From the NCBI RefSeq assembly GCF_900198625.1, contig NZ_FZPK01000019.1, forward strand, positions 1 through 51,078: a DNA stretch of 51,078 nucleotides. Reading direction: 5' to 3'. Position 1 is the stretch's first letter, and each line of letters opens with the position of its first letter. Shown here one piece after another: positions 9,039 to 18,794 of the stretch. This DNA comes from Helicobacter rappini. Lineage in GTDB: Bacteria > Campylobacterota > Campylobacteria > Campylobacterales > Helicobacteraceae. A program made the position numbers and the translations under genes. The notes beneath the pieces were generated by a model. It had not been told where the DNA came from. It was given only the letters and a program-made list of their open reading frames with translations, and made no database searches.

Positions 9039-10208
9039 TTAGATATAGCGTTTCTGTCTAAAAGTTTTTAATACTTTTACATAATATTCAGCTTGCTGTG
9101 GAGTTCCTAATGTAACTCGACAGAAGTTATCAAACTTAGCAAATTGTCGTCCAACAAGGATATTTTGATTTCTCATATTTTTTGCAAAATCATCATAGCT
9201 ACCTGTGATTTCATGGAAAATAAAGTTAGCATGTGAAGGTGCATAGCGTAAGCCCAAAGAATCAAGGGCTTTTGTTACAATTTGTCTTGATTTCACATTT
9301 GAATTTACACAATATTGCCTAAAGTTGAAATCAGCAAGTGCCGCAGTAGATGCAACTGCACCGCACACATTAATACCTGCAAGTTGCAAGAAATCTTTAA
9401 TTCTTCTTTGCAACTCTGGTGTTGTAACTGCATATCCTACACGCAATCCTGCAAGACCATATATCTTTGAAAATGTGCGTGTTACAATAACATTTTTTGC
9501 ACCATCTTTTAGGATATCAATACCACTTTTAAATGCAGGGTCAATCACATACTCTGCATACGCCTCATCGATAAGGAAAATCGTGCTTTGTTTTGCATTT
9601 CTTACCCAAGAATACAGATCGTTTGCAGATACAATGTTTCCTGTTGGATTATTTGGATTGCAAAGATAAACAAGAGAAATGCCATCAAACTCTCGCTCAC
9701 TCTTTTTCATAGCATCAATATTCATGTTAAACTTAGAGTCTAAATCAAAATTCACAACTTCAATGCCTAGCGGTTTTGCATAAACAGCAGGGAATTCAAA
9801 AGTGGGATTAGGATTTATGATTCTAAATGGCATATTAAGCTCATTAGCCAAATTACTAACAGCATAAATCGCAGCTTGTAATGCAGCCGAAGAACCATTA
9901 CTCACACATATATTGTCTTCTTTTACTTGATAAAATCTTGCAATACTAGAACGCAATTCCTCTTCAGCTTTGAAAGGATAGAGAGATAAATCTGCTGCCT
10001 TTTTGTCCAATGCTTTTTTAACAAGACTTGAAAAACCATACGCACTCTCATTGCTATTTAGCAATAATGGCTTATCTCTAGTAGGCAACTTAAAAGATGT
10101 GCCAGCAGCCTGCAACGGCGACAAAAAACCACCTAAAGCCAACGCACTAGCAATCGTTCCAGCCTTCAGCACATCGCGTCTATTCATTGTTTGTTCAACA
10201 CTTTTCAT
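9039..10208 (-). CDS. HisC-like PLP aminotransferase with Tat signal peptide
   Basis: A fold-type I aminotransferase of 389 residues resembling histidinol-phosphate aminotransferase. The PLP lysine lies in TRTFSKIYGLAGLRVGY, and the cofactor-contacting CNPNNPTGN and DEAYAEY are present. Unlike the usual enzyme it begins with a twin-arginine export signal: MNRRDVLKAG, a hydrophobic stretch, then LSPLQAAG as a likely cleavage site near residue 35. The start at 10208 has AAGGAG seven bases upstream. This predicts a folded, PLP-loaded enzyme in the periplasm, where histidine synthesis does not happen, so another substrate is likely. A normal cytoplasmic hisC lies at 23320. Confidence 0.85.
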   Translation of the reverse strand: MKSVEQTMNRRDVLKAGTIASALALGGFLSPLQAAGTSFKLPTRDKPLLLNSNESAYGFSSLVKKALDKKAADLSLYPFKAEEELRSSIARFYQVKEDNICVSNGSSAALQAAIYAVSNLANELNMPFRIINPNPTFEFPAVYAKPLGIEVVNFDLDSKFNMNIDAMKKSEREFDGISLVYLCNPNNPTGNIVSANDLYSWVRNAKQSTIFLIDEAYAEYVIDPAFKSGIDILKDGAKNVIVTRTFSKIYGLAGLRVGYAVTTPELQRRIKDFLQLAGINVCGAVASTAALADFNFRQYCVNSNVKSRQIVTKALDSLGLRYAPSHANFIFHEITGSYDDFAKNMRNQNILVGRQFAKFDNFCRVTLGTPQQAEYYVKVLKTFRQKRYI

Positions 10209-10519
10209 AAGATTAACTCCTTACAATATGTTATATATGCAGTTTCCATGTCTGCAATAATACACTATTTTCACAGAAAATGCAATAAAAAAAGAAAAAA
10301 TGTAGTATTTTAAATAAGCTTTTTTATGAATTTGAAAATATGAGAAACCTAGAAATGATTATAATGAAAAGTATATTGCACAAAATAACGACGCAAGAGT
10401 AACAAAATCAAGAATAACAAAATAGAATCTAGGGCATGATAATATGAAGTATAGCAAGCAAGGCTCTAAAGACACACAAAGCCTAAGCAAGAAAATGTGC
10501 GTTTAGGGCAAGAACAATA
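10209..10519. other. Spacer between parB and the Tat aminotransferase gene
   Basis: About 310 bases, very AT-rich, between two minus-strand genes. It should hold the promoter of the aminotransferase gene and the end of the parAB transcript. No hairpin strong enough to call and no gene was seen. In H. pylori ATP synthase genes follow parB; here they do not. Confidence 0.5.
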
Positions 10520-11377
10520 TTATTGCAACTTCTGTAAAACAATATCAAGTTTGCTGTTTTCATCACATTGCAAAATAATACTATTCTTTTTTATGGTGCT
10601 TTCAATATTATAGGTTTTTAGAATCTCTTGTAGATTTTGCAGAGATTCCGCATAGAGAGATTCTGTAGAATCTTTATTATTCTCTAGCATCTTTGCCTTT
10701 GATTTAAGGTTTTTTGCAAGATTTTCTGTTTCTCTTACATTGAGTTTTTGTCCTAATATGCTTTGCAATGCCATCTCTTCGTCATTTGGAGTTAAGCCAA
10801 TCAGCATTTTTGCATGTCCTTGCGTTATTTTGCCATCTTGGAGTAATTCTCTTGTTTTATCGCTTAATTCAAGCAAACGCAGTGTATTTGTGATTTGCGT
10901 GCGAGATTTGTGAATCTTTTGTGCGAGTTTTTCTTGTGTGAGATCATATTCTTTTAAAAGTGCTTGATAGCAAAGGGCTAAATCAATAGGATTTAAATCC
11001 TCTCTTTGCACATTTTCTATCAATGCCAATTCACGCATTTTGTAATCTTCTGTGCTAATGACTATGGCTTGTATATGCTCTTTTTGTAGTAGTTTTGTAG
11101 CACGAAGTCTTCTTTCCCCAGCAATAAGTATGTATCCACCATTTTCATTTTCACGCACGACTATGGGTTGTAAAAGTCCATGCTCTTCTATAGAATCCGC
11201 AAGTTCCCTCAAACTCTCATCATTAAAGATTTTACGCGGCTGCATGGGATTTGGCACAATATCATCGCATTTAATCATCTGCATGTTAGTATCTGAATCT
11301 ACATAATTTTTCTCATACACAGCATTAATATCACCAAATAGATTATTAAGCCCACTACCTAACGCTCTTTTTGCCAT
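10520..11377 (-). CDS. parB: Chromosome partitioning protein ParB
   Basis: DNA-binding CTPase of 285 residues that loads on parS sites near the origin and works with ParA to segregate chromosomes. The N-terminal ParB/Srx domain shows IVVRENENGGYILIAGERR with the GERR motif and ENVQREDLNPI, both typical. A helix-turn-helix follows (LAQKIHKSRTQITNTLRLL), and the C-terminus (about 230-285) is the dimerisation domain. It starts one base after the parA stop. I did not find a convincing parS site in the window. Confidence 0.93.
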   Translation of the reverse strand: MAKRALGSGLNNLFGDINAVYEKNYVDSDTNMQMIKCDDIVPNPMQPRKIFNDESLRELADSIEEHGLLQPIVVRENENGGYILIAGERRLRATKLLQKEHIQAIVISTEDYKMRELALIENVQREDLNPIDLALCYQALLKEYDLTQEKLAQKIHKSRTQITNTLRLLELSDKTRELLQDGKITQGHAKMLIGLTPNDEEMALQSILGQKLNVRETENLAKNLKSKAKMLENNKDSTESLYAESLQNLQEILKTYNIESTIKKNSIILQCDENSKLDIVLQKLQ

Positions 11378-11378
11378 G

Positions 11379-12170
11379 CTATTTCCTTTTTTGCTTCTTT
11401 AATAAAGCTTTTGCAAGACGCATATAAGCTTCATTACCAGCTGACTTGCTATCATATAATGCAATGGGTTTTCCATAACTTGGGGCTTCTGCAAGTTTTA
11501 CATTATGCGGTATGACTACATAGCCTTCTTTATCATCAAAGAATTTAGTTTTCACATGATTTAATAAATCATCTAAAACTTGCTTTGATAGATTTGTCCT
11601 TGAGTTATACATGGTAGGCAAAAAACCTCTTATTGCTAGACTCGTATTAATAGACTGCTTTATTACCTTGACAGTATTCATAAGTTGGGCTAATCCATCA
11701 AGGGCTAAAAACTCACATTGCACAGGCACAATGAGAGAATTTGCCGCTGTTAAAACATTAATCGTAAGCGGTCCTAATGCGGGTGGCGAATCTATAATAA
11801 TAAAGTCATAATCCATGCGAATAGATTCTATATATTGCCTAAGAAGTGTTTCCCCTTGACTTTTCTTTTTTGCGTAAAACTCAGATTCTATACCGACTAG
11901 ATTTTGGTCAGTTGGAGCGATAAATAGGTGCTTTAGCATTGTGCTTTGGATAATATCTTGTATGGAAGTCTGCCCAGACATTACATGATACATTGTAGAT
12001 TCTATGCTATTGCGTTTTATCCCATAGCTTAGTGTAGCATTTGCCTGTGGGTCAAAGTCAATAAGCAAAACTTTTTTATTACATAATGCCAAAGATGCGG
12101 AAAGATTCACAGCAGTAGTTGTCTTTCCAACGCCACCTTTTTGATTTGCAATGCCAATGACTTCGCCCAT
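11379..12170 (-). CDS. parA: Chromosome partitioning ATPase ParA (Soj)
   Basis: A Walker-type ATPase of 263 residues that moves ParB-bound origins along the nucleoid. The deviant Walker A motif [10 protein letters not shown] is at residues 10-19, Walker A' [13 protein letters not shown] follows, and Walker B is [11 protein letters not shown]. The short N-terminus (no helix-turn-helix) marks it as the chromosomal Soj type. An AAGGAG site precedes the ATG. It lies in a run birA / parA / parB with a gap of 25 bases upstream and one base downstream. Confidence 0.95.
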   Translation of the reverse strand: MGEVIGIANQKGGVGKTTTAVNLSASLALCNKKVLLIDFDPQANATLSYGIKRNSIESTMYHVMSGQTSIQDIIQSTMLKHLFIAPTDQNLVGIESEFYAKKKSQGETLLRQYIESIRMDYDFIIIDSPPALGPLTINVLTAANSLIVPVQCEFLALDGLAQLMNTVKVIKQSINTSLAIRGFLPTMYNSRTNLSKQVLDDLLNHVKTKFFDDKEGYVVIPHNVKLAEAPSYGKPIALYDSKSAGNEAYMRLAKALLKKQKRK

Positions 12171-12195
12171 GCAATCTCCTTATTTCTTGTAATAT

Positions 12196-12966
12196 TTAAC
12201 GCAAACTATATAGAATCTTATCATGCAACACTATGCTGCCATCATTTTGTAATAACGCATCTTGCAATGATACTTTATGAGTAATTCCATCTTCATTGAT
12301 ATGTGTATAAAAACGATGATTTTTAGAAAAACTTTGTTTATATCGATTAAAGACTTCATACCATGTCATGTTATTTTGTAAAAAAGCATTGCAAGTAATG
12401 CCATGCAATGTTGTATCTATATTTTTTTGTAAAGCAAATTCTACAATGTTAAAGCTTAAAAAATGCAATATTTTTTTGATTATTTGAGATAAAATCTCTA
12501 TGCTTATGGATTCTATAGAATCTTTTTGAGATAAATTATTTTGCATTTTGCCTGTTAATAAAGAAAATTTCTCTTCGCTAAAGATATTTAGCCCAACGCC
12601 AAATATAACAAAGCCTTTTATATACTGCGTGATTAAACCCCCGATTTTCTCATCTTGTAAATAAAAATCATTGGGCCATTTTAACCACAAATCATTATGA
12701 AATTCTCTAAACAACTCAAGCAAAATTTGTCCAAAATAAATTGAGCTAGACTGCCTTGGTAAATCCTTTGGTAATAAAGCAATAGGCAAAGCACATGATA
12801 GATATAATCCACATGATACTTTATCCCAAGTGTTTGCACGACTGCCGATACCATTTGTCTGCTCTTTTGTTGCTACTATGCAAATAGATTCCAAATCATT
12901 CTTACGGATATAATCAGCCAGCCATACTTGCGTGGAGGGCAATTCCTGTGTCCAAATAAAACGCAT
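12196..12966 (-). CDS. birA: Biotin-protein ligase BirA (no repressor domain)
   Basis: Enzyme of 256 residues that activates biotin as biotinyl-AMP and attaches it to acetyl-CoA carboxylase. The biotin loop reads TNGIGSRANTW, followed by LWLKWPNDFYL and EKIGGLITQ, which hold the catalytic Lys and the ATP contacts. There is no N-terminal DNA-binding domain, so it cannot act as a repressor, as is usual in Helicobacter. The upstream TPR gene ends two bases before it, suggesting translational coupling; parA follows. Confidence 0.88.
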   Translation of the reverse strand: MRFIWTQELPSTQVWLADYIRKNDLESICIVATKEQTNGIGSRANTWDKVSCGLYLSCALPIALLPKDLPRQSSSIYFGQILLELFREFHNDLWLKWPNDFYLQDEKIGGLITQYIKGFVIFGVGLNIFSEEKFSLLTGKMQNNLSQKDSIESISIEILSQIIKKILHFLSFNIVEFALQKNIDTTLHGITCNAFLQNNMTWYEVFNRYKQSFSKNHRFYTHINEDGITHKVSLQDALLQNDGSIVLHDKILYSLR

Positions 12967-12968
12967 AT

Positions 12969-14801
12969 CTACTCTTTAAATGTCTGCTTTAAAAACGCAT
13001 TAAGTTTTTCTAAGACACCACGCCATTCATGTAAATCTTCTTGTATAAATAGCTTTGTGCTATCATACCAAATAGTAGAATCATGTTTGCAAAATCTCCC
13101 CCATCTCCAGTCATGCCGCTTATATAATAATACAGCCGTAGGAATACCTAAAGTAGCACTTAAATGCGCTAATGCAGAATCTATGCTAATCACAAAATCC
13201 ATATTTAATAAAATCCTAGCACTATCATAAAAGTCTTTAATCTCTTTTGACATATCAATGACACTAAATTCTTTCGCAAGACCAGAATCAATGCCTTCAT
13301 ACTGCAAACTATAATATGTGAAGTTTTTATGCGGCAAGGATTCTAAAAGCTTTTGTGCGTATATGGACTTTTCTCTTGCGTTTTGAAAGTTTGGATTTGA
13401 GCTAAAGTTTAGGGCGATCTTTATTTGCTTTTTTGTCTCTATTGCATTATGCGTATTTGTTATAAAGTGATTTTTCGCTTGTGCTTTTGTGCTTAGGAAT
13501 ACATCATCTTTTAGCTCTTCTTTTTGTGCGTAATGCTGATAAGATTCTAAAACCTTTTTTATAGATATTTGAGATTCTGTCATATTTGTGTGTATAAAAG
13601 TATCACTTAGCATAGAATCTTTTAAGCCATTAGAATCTTTTATTTGAGATTTTATAAGAAAGGATAATAAGGTATTTCTAAAAGATTCTAAGCCCACTTT
13701 TACACTCTTTTCATTGGCAAATAAAAAGGCAAGGCTTGGCAGGGGGAGTGCTACATCATAATCATCATGCACTTTTTCACTGCAGCACACATTAAAGCAG
13801 CTAAAGATTTTACAAAGCTCTTTTGGAGCAAAAATTATCTTTTCTTTACATGAAAGAAGTGGTATAAATCTTGCAAACATAATGCTATCTCCAAAGCCTT
13901 GCTCGTGGTAAAGTGCTACTCTCTTATCTTGCAAGAAATCCAATATACTTTTAGAATCCTGAAAAGAAAAATCAAGAAAATGCCTATCCATAGTCTTTGG
14001 CAGCATAACTCTTCTGTGTTCATAGAGTGCAAAGCCTGTTTGAAACTCATTTAAGCTTAAATATAAATGTGAGAGATTTATCACATATCTTATATCTGGA
14101 TTTAGGCTAATCGCCCTGCTATATGCCTCTTTTGCTAACTCTACCTCATCGTTATAACGAAGTGCATTTGCGTAGTTAAAATAGAAATTAGAATCTTGTG
14201 TGTAATGTGGCTCTAACTCTCTATAAAGTGTGATAGCAGATTCCAAATCATCTAAATTTGTATAGATTTGTGCTAGATTTATACCCGCATCGCCCATACC
14301 GCTTTCATAGGCGAGTGAGTAGTATTTCAATGCGAGTTTAAAGCTACCTATGGCGGCTTGCTGATTGGCTAGATTAAAGATAGCATGTATATCTTTTGGA
14401 TTAATCTTAATAGCTATCATGTAATGTTGAATAGATCTCTCATAATCTTGTAAATCACCATAGCATTTTGCGAGATTAAAATGCAAATTCTCATCATCTT
14501 TTGGCAGAAGATTCTGTAAAAGTGCTATGGCTTGTAGCGTCATATTATTTCTTCTATAAAATTCCGCAAGATTGAGTGAGAGTGTAAAGACATGCTCTTT
14601 ATGATGCTTTTTTGCTATCTTTAGTGCGTCTTCAAGGCATTTAATCGCTTCTTGCAGCTGCCCTATATTGTTATAACAAAACGCACATAAACTCCATGCT
14701 TCAATATTTGTGCGTTGCTGCATAATCAGCTTTAAACATGCTTCAATGCAGGTTTGCCACTGCTTATTATTAAATAACTGACGAATAGTCTCTATATTCA
14801 T
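12969..14801 (-). CDS. TPR protein with C-terminal glycosyltransferase-like domain
   Basis: A 610-residue cytoplasmic protein. Residues 1 to about 270 are a series of tetratricopeptide repeats (for example LHFNLAKCYGDLQDYERSIQ). The second half resembles GT-B glycosyltransferases of the heptosyltransferase/GT9 type: EQGFGDSIMFARF near residue 300 and, near the end, MDFVISIDSALAHLSATLG followed by DWRWGRF, the usual nucleotide-sugar side of these fused proteins. Such TPR-glycosyltransferases often modify proteins or surface sugars, but target and sugar are unknown. It is the first gene of the run into birA, parA and parB. Confidence 0.72.
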   Translation of the reverse strand: MNIETIRQLFNNKQWQTCIEACLKLIMQQRTNIEAWSLCAFCYNNIGQLQEAIKCLEDALKIAKKHHKEHVFTLSLNLAEFYRRNNMTLQAIALLQNLLPKDDENLHFNLAKCYGDLQDYERSIQHYMIAIKINPKDIHAIFNLANQQAAIGSFKLALKYYSLAYESGMGDAGINLAQIYTNLDDLESAITLYRELEPHYTQDSNFYFNYANALRYNDEVELAKEAYSRAISLNPDIRYVINLSHLYLSLNEFQTGFALYEHRRVMLPKTMDRHFLDFSFQDSKSILDFLQDKRVALYHEQGFGDSIMFARFIPLLSCKEKIIFAPKELCKIFSCFNVCCSEKVHDDYDVALPLPSLAFLFANEKSVKVGLESFRNTLLSFLIKSQIKDSNGLKDSMLSDTFIHTNMTESQISIKKVLESYQHYAQKEELKDDVFLSTKAQAKNHFITNTHNAIETKKQIKIALNFSSNPNFQNAREKSIYAQKLLESLPHKNFTYYSLQYEGIDSGLAKEFSVIDMSKEIKDFYDSARILLNMDFVISIDSALAHLSATLGIPTAVLLYKRHDWRWGRFCKHDSTIWYDSTKLFIQEDLHEWRGVLEKLNAFLKQTFKE

Positions 14802-15001
14802 ATAAAACCCTAAAATAATCTAAATAATCGCAAACAATCAAATTTAATACCAAAATAATCAATCTTTTGTTATTCTACATAAATAACACAATGATATGAA
14901 AAACGACTCATGTTTGATGAAACTAAGCACAATATTAAGCTTTTGTATTGTAGCTTTGCGATACTTTTGTTTGATGTTAAACCAAGTTATCAAGCATATA
15001 T

Positions 15002-15517
15002 CTACCACGCTTCATCAATACCTATGAGAATGCAGCTTGTAAGATAAGGTGCAGCACAATAGGAAAATACCTTGCCGCCTTTGCCGATTTCATGCAGTGC
15101 AGAATAGTATCTTTGAGCGAATTTAAAATACCTTACTTTTGCTTTTTTATCGCCAAACTCATCAGCTAAGATTCCCCCCACACTCACACCATCTAAGTCA
15201 TTATGCTGACTTATCCACTCTATATAAAACATAGATAGAATCACATAGGTATGATAGCCGTGCATTTGCCCTAGATTCATCTTGCTAAAAGCGGTATGTG
15301 AGATAATCTTTTTGCCATTAAAGCGGACAAAGTTTCTCTCATTTGATTGCTTATCGACTTGTTTATAATAGGCTTCTAGCTTTTTTGTATTTTTTTCTAA
15401 CACTTCACTTGCTTCTATGTTTTTCCAAGTTTTGTTTTGATTGTATTTTCTTTGTGTATTTTCATTCGCATACAGCACAAAAAGACTGAAGAAAAATAAC
15501 AACAATATGCGGTGCAT
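15002..15517 (-). CDS. Secreted protein of unknown function
   Basis: A protein of 171 residues. I set the start at the ATG at 15515-15517 because it opens a clear signal peptide (MHRILLLFFFSLFVLYANE); the longer in-frame extension would run into purF on the other strand. The mature part is charged and rich in aromatic residues (KVRYFKFAQRYYSALHEIG) and ends with two Cys (SYCAAPYLTSC) that could form a disulfide in the periplasm. I do not recognise the family. It is alone and divergent from purF. Confidence 0.65.
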   Translation of the reverse strand: MHRILLLFFFSLFVLYANENTQRKYNQNKTWKNIEASEVLEKNTKKLEAYYKQVDKQSNERNFVRFNGKKIISHTAFSKMNLGQMHGYHTYVILSMFYIEWISQHNDLDGVSVGGILADEFGDKKAKVRYFKFAQRYYSALHEIGKGGKVFSYCAAPYLTSCILIGIDEAW

Positions 15518-15602
15518 ACAAAGCCTTTTTAAATTTTTGTTATTGTAGCTTAAAAACATTATGATACAATCCCTATTTATCATTTTAACCCAAGGCTTTT
15601 GT

Positions 15603-16997
15603 ATGGATAAACACTGGAATGAGGAATGTGCTGTTGTTGGTGCATTTAACTGCGATGAAGCAGCCTTCATGGCATATTACGCCCTTTTTGCAATGCAGCA
15701 CAGAGGGCAGGAGGCAAGCGGTATAGCAATAAGCAATGGCAAAAATATCACTACTCAAAAAGGGCAAGGACTTGTAACAAAGGTTTTTAGCAAATCAATC
15801 TTAGAAAAGCTAAAAGGCATGAATGCGGTAGGGCATAATCGCTATGCAACTGCTGGGGCAGATTCTAATGGCGATTGTCAGCCTATTTTTGCGCGTTATG
15901 GCTTAGGTGAGATTGCCCTCGTGCATAATGGCAACCTTACAAATGCAAAAAATATCCGTCAATCACTCACACAGCAAGGTGCAATCTTCCAAAGTAATTT
16001 AGATACAGAAGTCATTATCCATTTAATCGCAAGAAGCACAAAAAAGCATTTAACCCCGCGTATTATGGAATCTTTGCATGAGATTGAGGGGGCGTTCTCA
16101 CTTGTGATTTTAAGTCGTTCTAAAATGTTTGCAGTAAGAGATAGATTTGGTCTTCGTCCATTAAGCTTAGGGGAGATAACCAATAAAGATGGCTCAAAAG
16201 GCTATATTGTAGCAAGTGAGACTTGTGCCTTTGATCTTGTTGGGGCGAGTTTTGTGCGAGATATTGAGCCGGGGGAATTAGTCGTATTTGAGAAAAATCG
16301 CAATAATGAAACAAAGATTATAAGCATAAAAGTCTTTGAAGAGATTCTAAAACCTTGCGTTTTTGAGTATATCTATTTTGCCCGCCCTGATAGTGTCGTC
16401 TTTGGTAAAAGTGTGTATATGGTGAGAAAAAATCTAGGCAAACAATTAGCTTTAGAGCATAAGATTGATGCAGATATTGTTATGCCTGTGCCAGATAGCG
16501 GTCTTGCTGCTGCTATTGGGTATAGTGAGCAAAGCAAAATCCCATTTGAATTAGGACTGATTAGAAATCATTATGTAGGTAGAACCTTTATTGAGCCAAC
16601 ACAAGAGCTAAGAGAGCTAAAAGTGCGATTAAAGCTTAATCCTATTAGAGAAGTGATTGAGAATAAAAGGGTTATAGTGATAGATGATTCGCTTGTGAGA
16701 GGCACGACAAGTAAAGCTATCGTGCGATTATTAAAACAAGCTGGTGCAAAGGAAGTGTATCTACTCATTTCTGCACCACCGACTATTTCGCCATGCTATT
16801 ATGGTGTGGATACGCCGAGTAAAAGTGAGCTTATATCTGCGAATAAAAGCAATGATGAGGTAAAAAAATTTATTGGTGCTGACTATCTTGGGTATCTCTC
16901 TTTAGAGGGCTTGAAAACTGCGGTAGAACCGCATAATTATAGCTATTGTCAAGCATGTTTTGATGGTAACTATTTGCATGATGTAGAATCAAAATAA
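15603..16997 (+). CDS. purF: Amidophosphoribosyltransferase PurF
   Basis: First committed step of de novo purine synthesis: PRPP plus glutamine to phosphoribosylamine. The 464-residue protein begins MDKHWNEECAVVGAF; Cys9 is the expected glutaminase nucleophile, exposed after removal of a short propeptide. The glutaminase domain shows GHNRYATAG and HNGNLTNA. The PRPP-binding loop is VIVIDDSLVRGTTSKA. The start at 15603 is preferred over an earlier ATG at 15561 because it gives the normal short propeptide. Gastric H. pylori lacks this pathway, so the gene supports a different Helicobacter. The radical SAM gene follows 10 bases later. Confidence 0.94.
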   Translation: MDKHWNEECAVVGAFNCDEAAFMAYYALFAMQHRGQEASGIAISNGKNITTQKGQGLVTKVFSKSILEKLKGMNAVGHNRYATAGADSNGDCQPIFARYGLGEIALVHNGNLTNAKNIRQSLTQQGAIFQSNLDTEVIIHLIARSTKKHLTPRIMESLHEIEGAFSLVILSRSKMFAVRDRFGLRPLSLGEITNKDGSKGYIVASETCAFDLVGASFVRDIEPGELVVFEKNRNNETKIISIKVFEEILKPCVFEYIYFARPDSVVFGKSVYMVRKNLGKQLALEHKIDADIVMPVPDSGLAAAIGYSEQSKIPFELGLIRNHYVGRTFIEPTQELRELKVRLKLNPIREVIENKRVIVIDDSLVRGTTSKAIVRLLKQAGAKEVYLLISAPPTISPCYYGVDTPSKSELISANKSNDEVKKFIGADYLGYLSLEGLKTAVEPHNYSYCQACFDGNYLHDVESK

Positions 16998-17007
16998 AGG
17001 GGCATGG

Positions 17008-18030
17008 GTGAAGATAATGCTAACAGTTGGGCGATATTTTAAACAGCGATTTGGTGAGAAAGTAAGAAAGATTCCAATATCTTTAAGCGGCTTTACTTGT
17101 CCTAATATTGATGGCAAGGTCGCAAAAGGTGGCTGCATTTATTGTAAAAATGAGACTTTTTCACCATCGCTTGTAATGAAAAAAAAGCAGAATTCCAATA
17201 TAGATTCTAACAATACAGAATCTACACAAGAACAAAACATAAAAGATATTACTAAATTAAAAATGAATTTTTCATTGACAGAAAATCCGTTGTTGCCTAC
17301 ACAATTAAGGGAGCTTGAGACGCAATTCCACTATCATGCAAACTTTCATAAAAATAAATATGGTATAAAAAAATATATGGTGTATTTTCAAAGCTTTACA
17401 AACACTTACGCACCATTTGACACACTCAAAGCCCTTTATACAAAGGCATTGAAGTTGCCTGATGTTGTAGGCATGAGCATAGGCACAAGGGTTGATTGCG
17501 TAGATTCTAAGCTGCTTGACTTTTTAGGGGAGTTTGTAAAAGGGGGTAAGGAAATATGGCTTGAGTATGGAATCCAATCTATCTATGAAGAGACACTAAA
17601 ACTTACAAACAGAGGGCATACTATGGAGGGTGTAGAATCTCTTTTTAAAGAGACAAGAAAAAGGGGGATAAAAGTCTGTGCGCATTTAATCTATGGCTTA
17701 CCTAATGAAAGCGTGGATATGATGATACACTCACTGCAAACGATTTTAAGCTATGGTGTAGATTCTCTAAAAATCCATCCACTCTATGTTGTGGAGGGCA
17801 CAGCCCTAGCGCGCATGTATAAAAAGGGCGAATATACACCAATTAGCCTAGAAGACTATGGCGAGGCAATAGCAAAATCACTCAAACTTATCCCGCCAAA
17901 TATTGTGATACAAAGAGTGAGTGCTGGAGCGCATGATGAGAGTTTAATCGCACCAAAATGGTGCTTTGATAAAAATATCCAAATGCGTTATTTACGCGAT
18001 AGACTAAAAAAAGAGGGGATAGATTACTAA
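17008..18030 (+). CDS. TIGR01212-family radical SAM protein (YhcC-like)
   Basis: A 340-residue iron-sulfur protein. The radical SAM cluster cysteines lie in CPNIDGKVAKGGCIYC, the spaced arrangement typical of the YhcC/TIGR01212 group rather than plain CxxxCxxC. Further family patterns are VYFQSFTNTYAP and HLIYGLPNES. The reaction is not established for the family. The start is probably the GTG at 17008, with AAAGGGG six bases before it; an ATG at 17017 is the alternative. Residues about 60-95 form an Asn/Thr/Lys-rich insert not usual in the family. It is likely co-transcribed with purF. Confidence 0.82.
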   Translation: MKIMLTVGRYFKQRFGEKVRKIPISLSGFTCPNIDGKVAKGGCIYCKNETFSPSLVMKKKQNSNIDSNNTESTQEQNIKDITKLKMNFSLTENPLLPTQLRELETQFHYHANFHKNKYGIKKYMVYFQSFTNTYAPFDTLKALYTKALKLPDVVGMSIGTRVDCVDSKLLDFLGEFVKGGKEIWLEYGIQSIYEETLKLTNRGHTMEGVESLFKETRKRGIKVCAHLIYGLPNESVDMMIHSLQTILSYGVDSLKIHPLYVVEGTALARMYKKGEYTPISLEDYGEAIAKSLKLIPPNIVIQRVSAGAHDESLIAPKWCFDKNIQMRYLRDRLKKEGIDY

Positions 18031-18145
18031 GTTTTTGTTGCTTTGTATTTATGCGATGTTTATTGAGTCTATTGTGTCAAAGTTTTTATATATCTATACT
18101 TCTAATTTTGTATTTATTTGTAATTTTTTTATAGAAGTTTGAAAT

Positions 18146-18664
18146 TTATTTGCAATCCTTGCAATATTGTTGTATCGCGTCCCTATATCTCTTTTGATAT
18201 TCCTTTGGGAAATTAGTATCATCTAAATAGATTTTATCTAAGATTCTAGCTATCTCTTGCATAAGTTCTTTGCTATCATAGAGATTAAGACATGCGTTTG
18301 TATAGTCTGGATTCTCACCTTTTATGTCTTGCTTTTTATAAGTCCTACTAAATCTTAAATCTGTTATATCCAATGCTCCATTATTTGCGTTTAATATTAT
18401 TGTTTTAGTAAAAACCACAAGCTCATCTAACAAACTAGGTGGTATTGCATACCATACATCAGGATTATTATGGGAGATTGCATGACTATCAACAAAATCG
18501 CTTTGTGGATTAAACTCCTGCAAACACACAAATAACGCATGTCTTTTGAGTTTTACAATCAAACTATCTACACTATCCCAAGTATCAAGTAACTCCATAG
18601 GCAGTGGCTCTGTCGCACGAGAAACACTAAATAATAATAGTAATACTAGAAATATCTTTTTCAT
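18146..18664 (-). CDS. Secreted protein of unknown function
   Basis: A 172-residue protein with a signal peptide (MKKIFLVLLLLFSVSRAT) and an AAGGATTAG ribosome site. The mature part is mainly helical, contains three or four Cys (one pair at the extreme end, QYCKDCK) and an Asp/Asn-rich middle (DFVDSHAISHNNPDVW). No enzymatic motif was recognised. It is alone between a convergent radical SAM gene and a GNAT gene. Confidence 0.65.
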   Translation of the reverse strand: MKKIFLVLLLLFSVSRATEPLPMELLDTWDSVDSLIVKLKRHALFVCLQEFNPQSDFVDSHAISHNNPDVWYAIPPSLLDELVVFTKTIILNANNGALDITDLRFSRTYKKQDIKGENPDYTNACLNLYDSKELMQEIARILDKIYLDDTNFPKEYQKRYRDAIQQYCKDCK

Positions 18665-18794
18665 TGTCTAATCCTTAAAAGTAACATTTTGTTAGCACCA
18701 TATTTTATTTAGATATAAGTTTTACACATTTTCTTATTATAACTTAATCATAAGAATAATTTTAATGCAATGCAACATTCAGTCTAAACTACCC

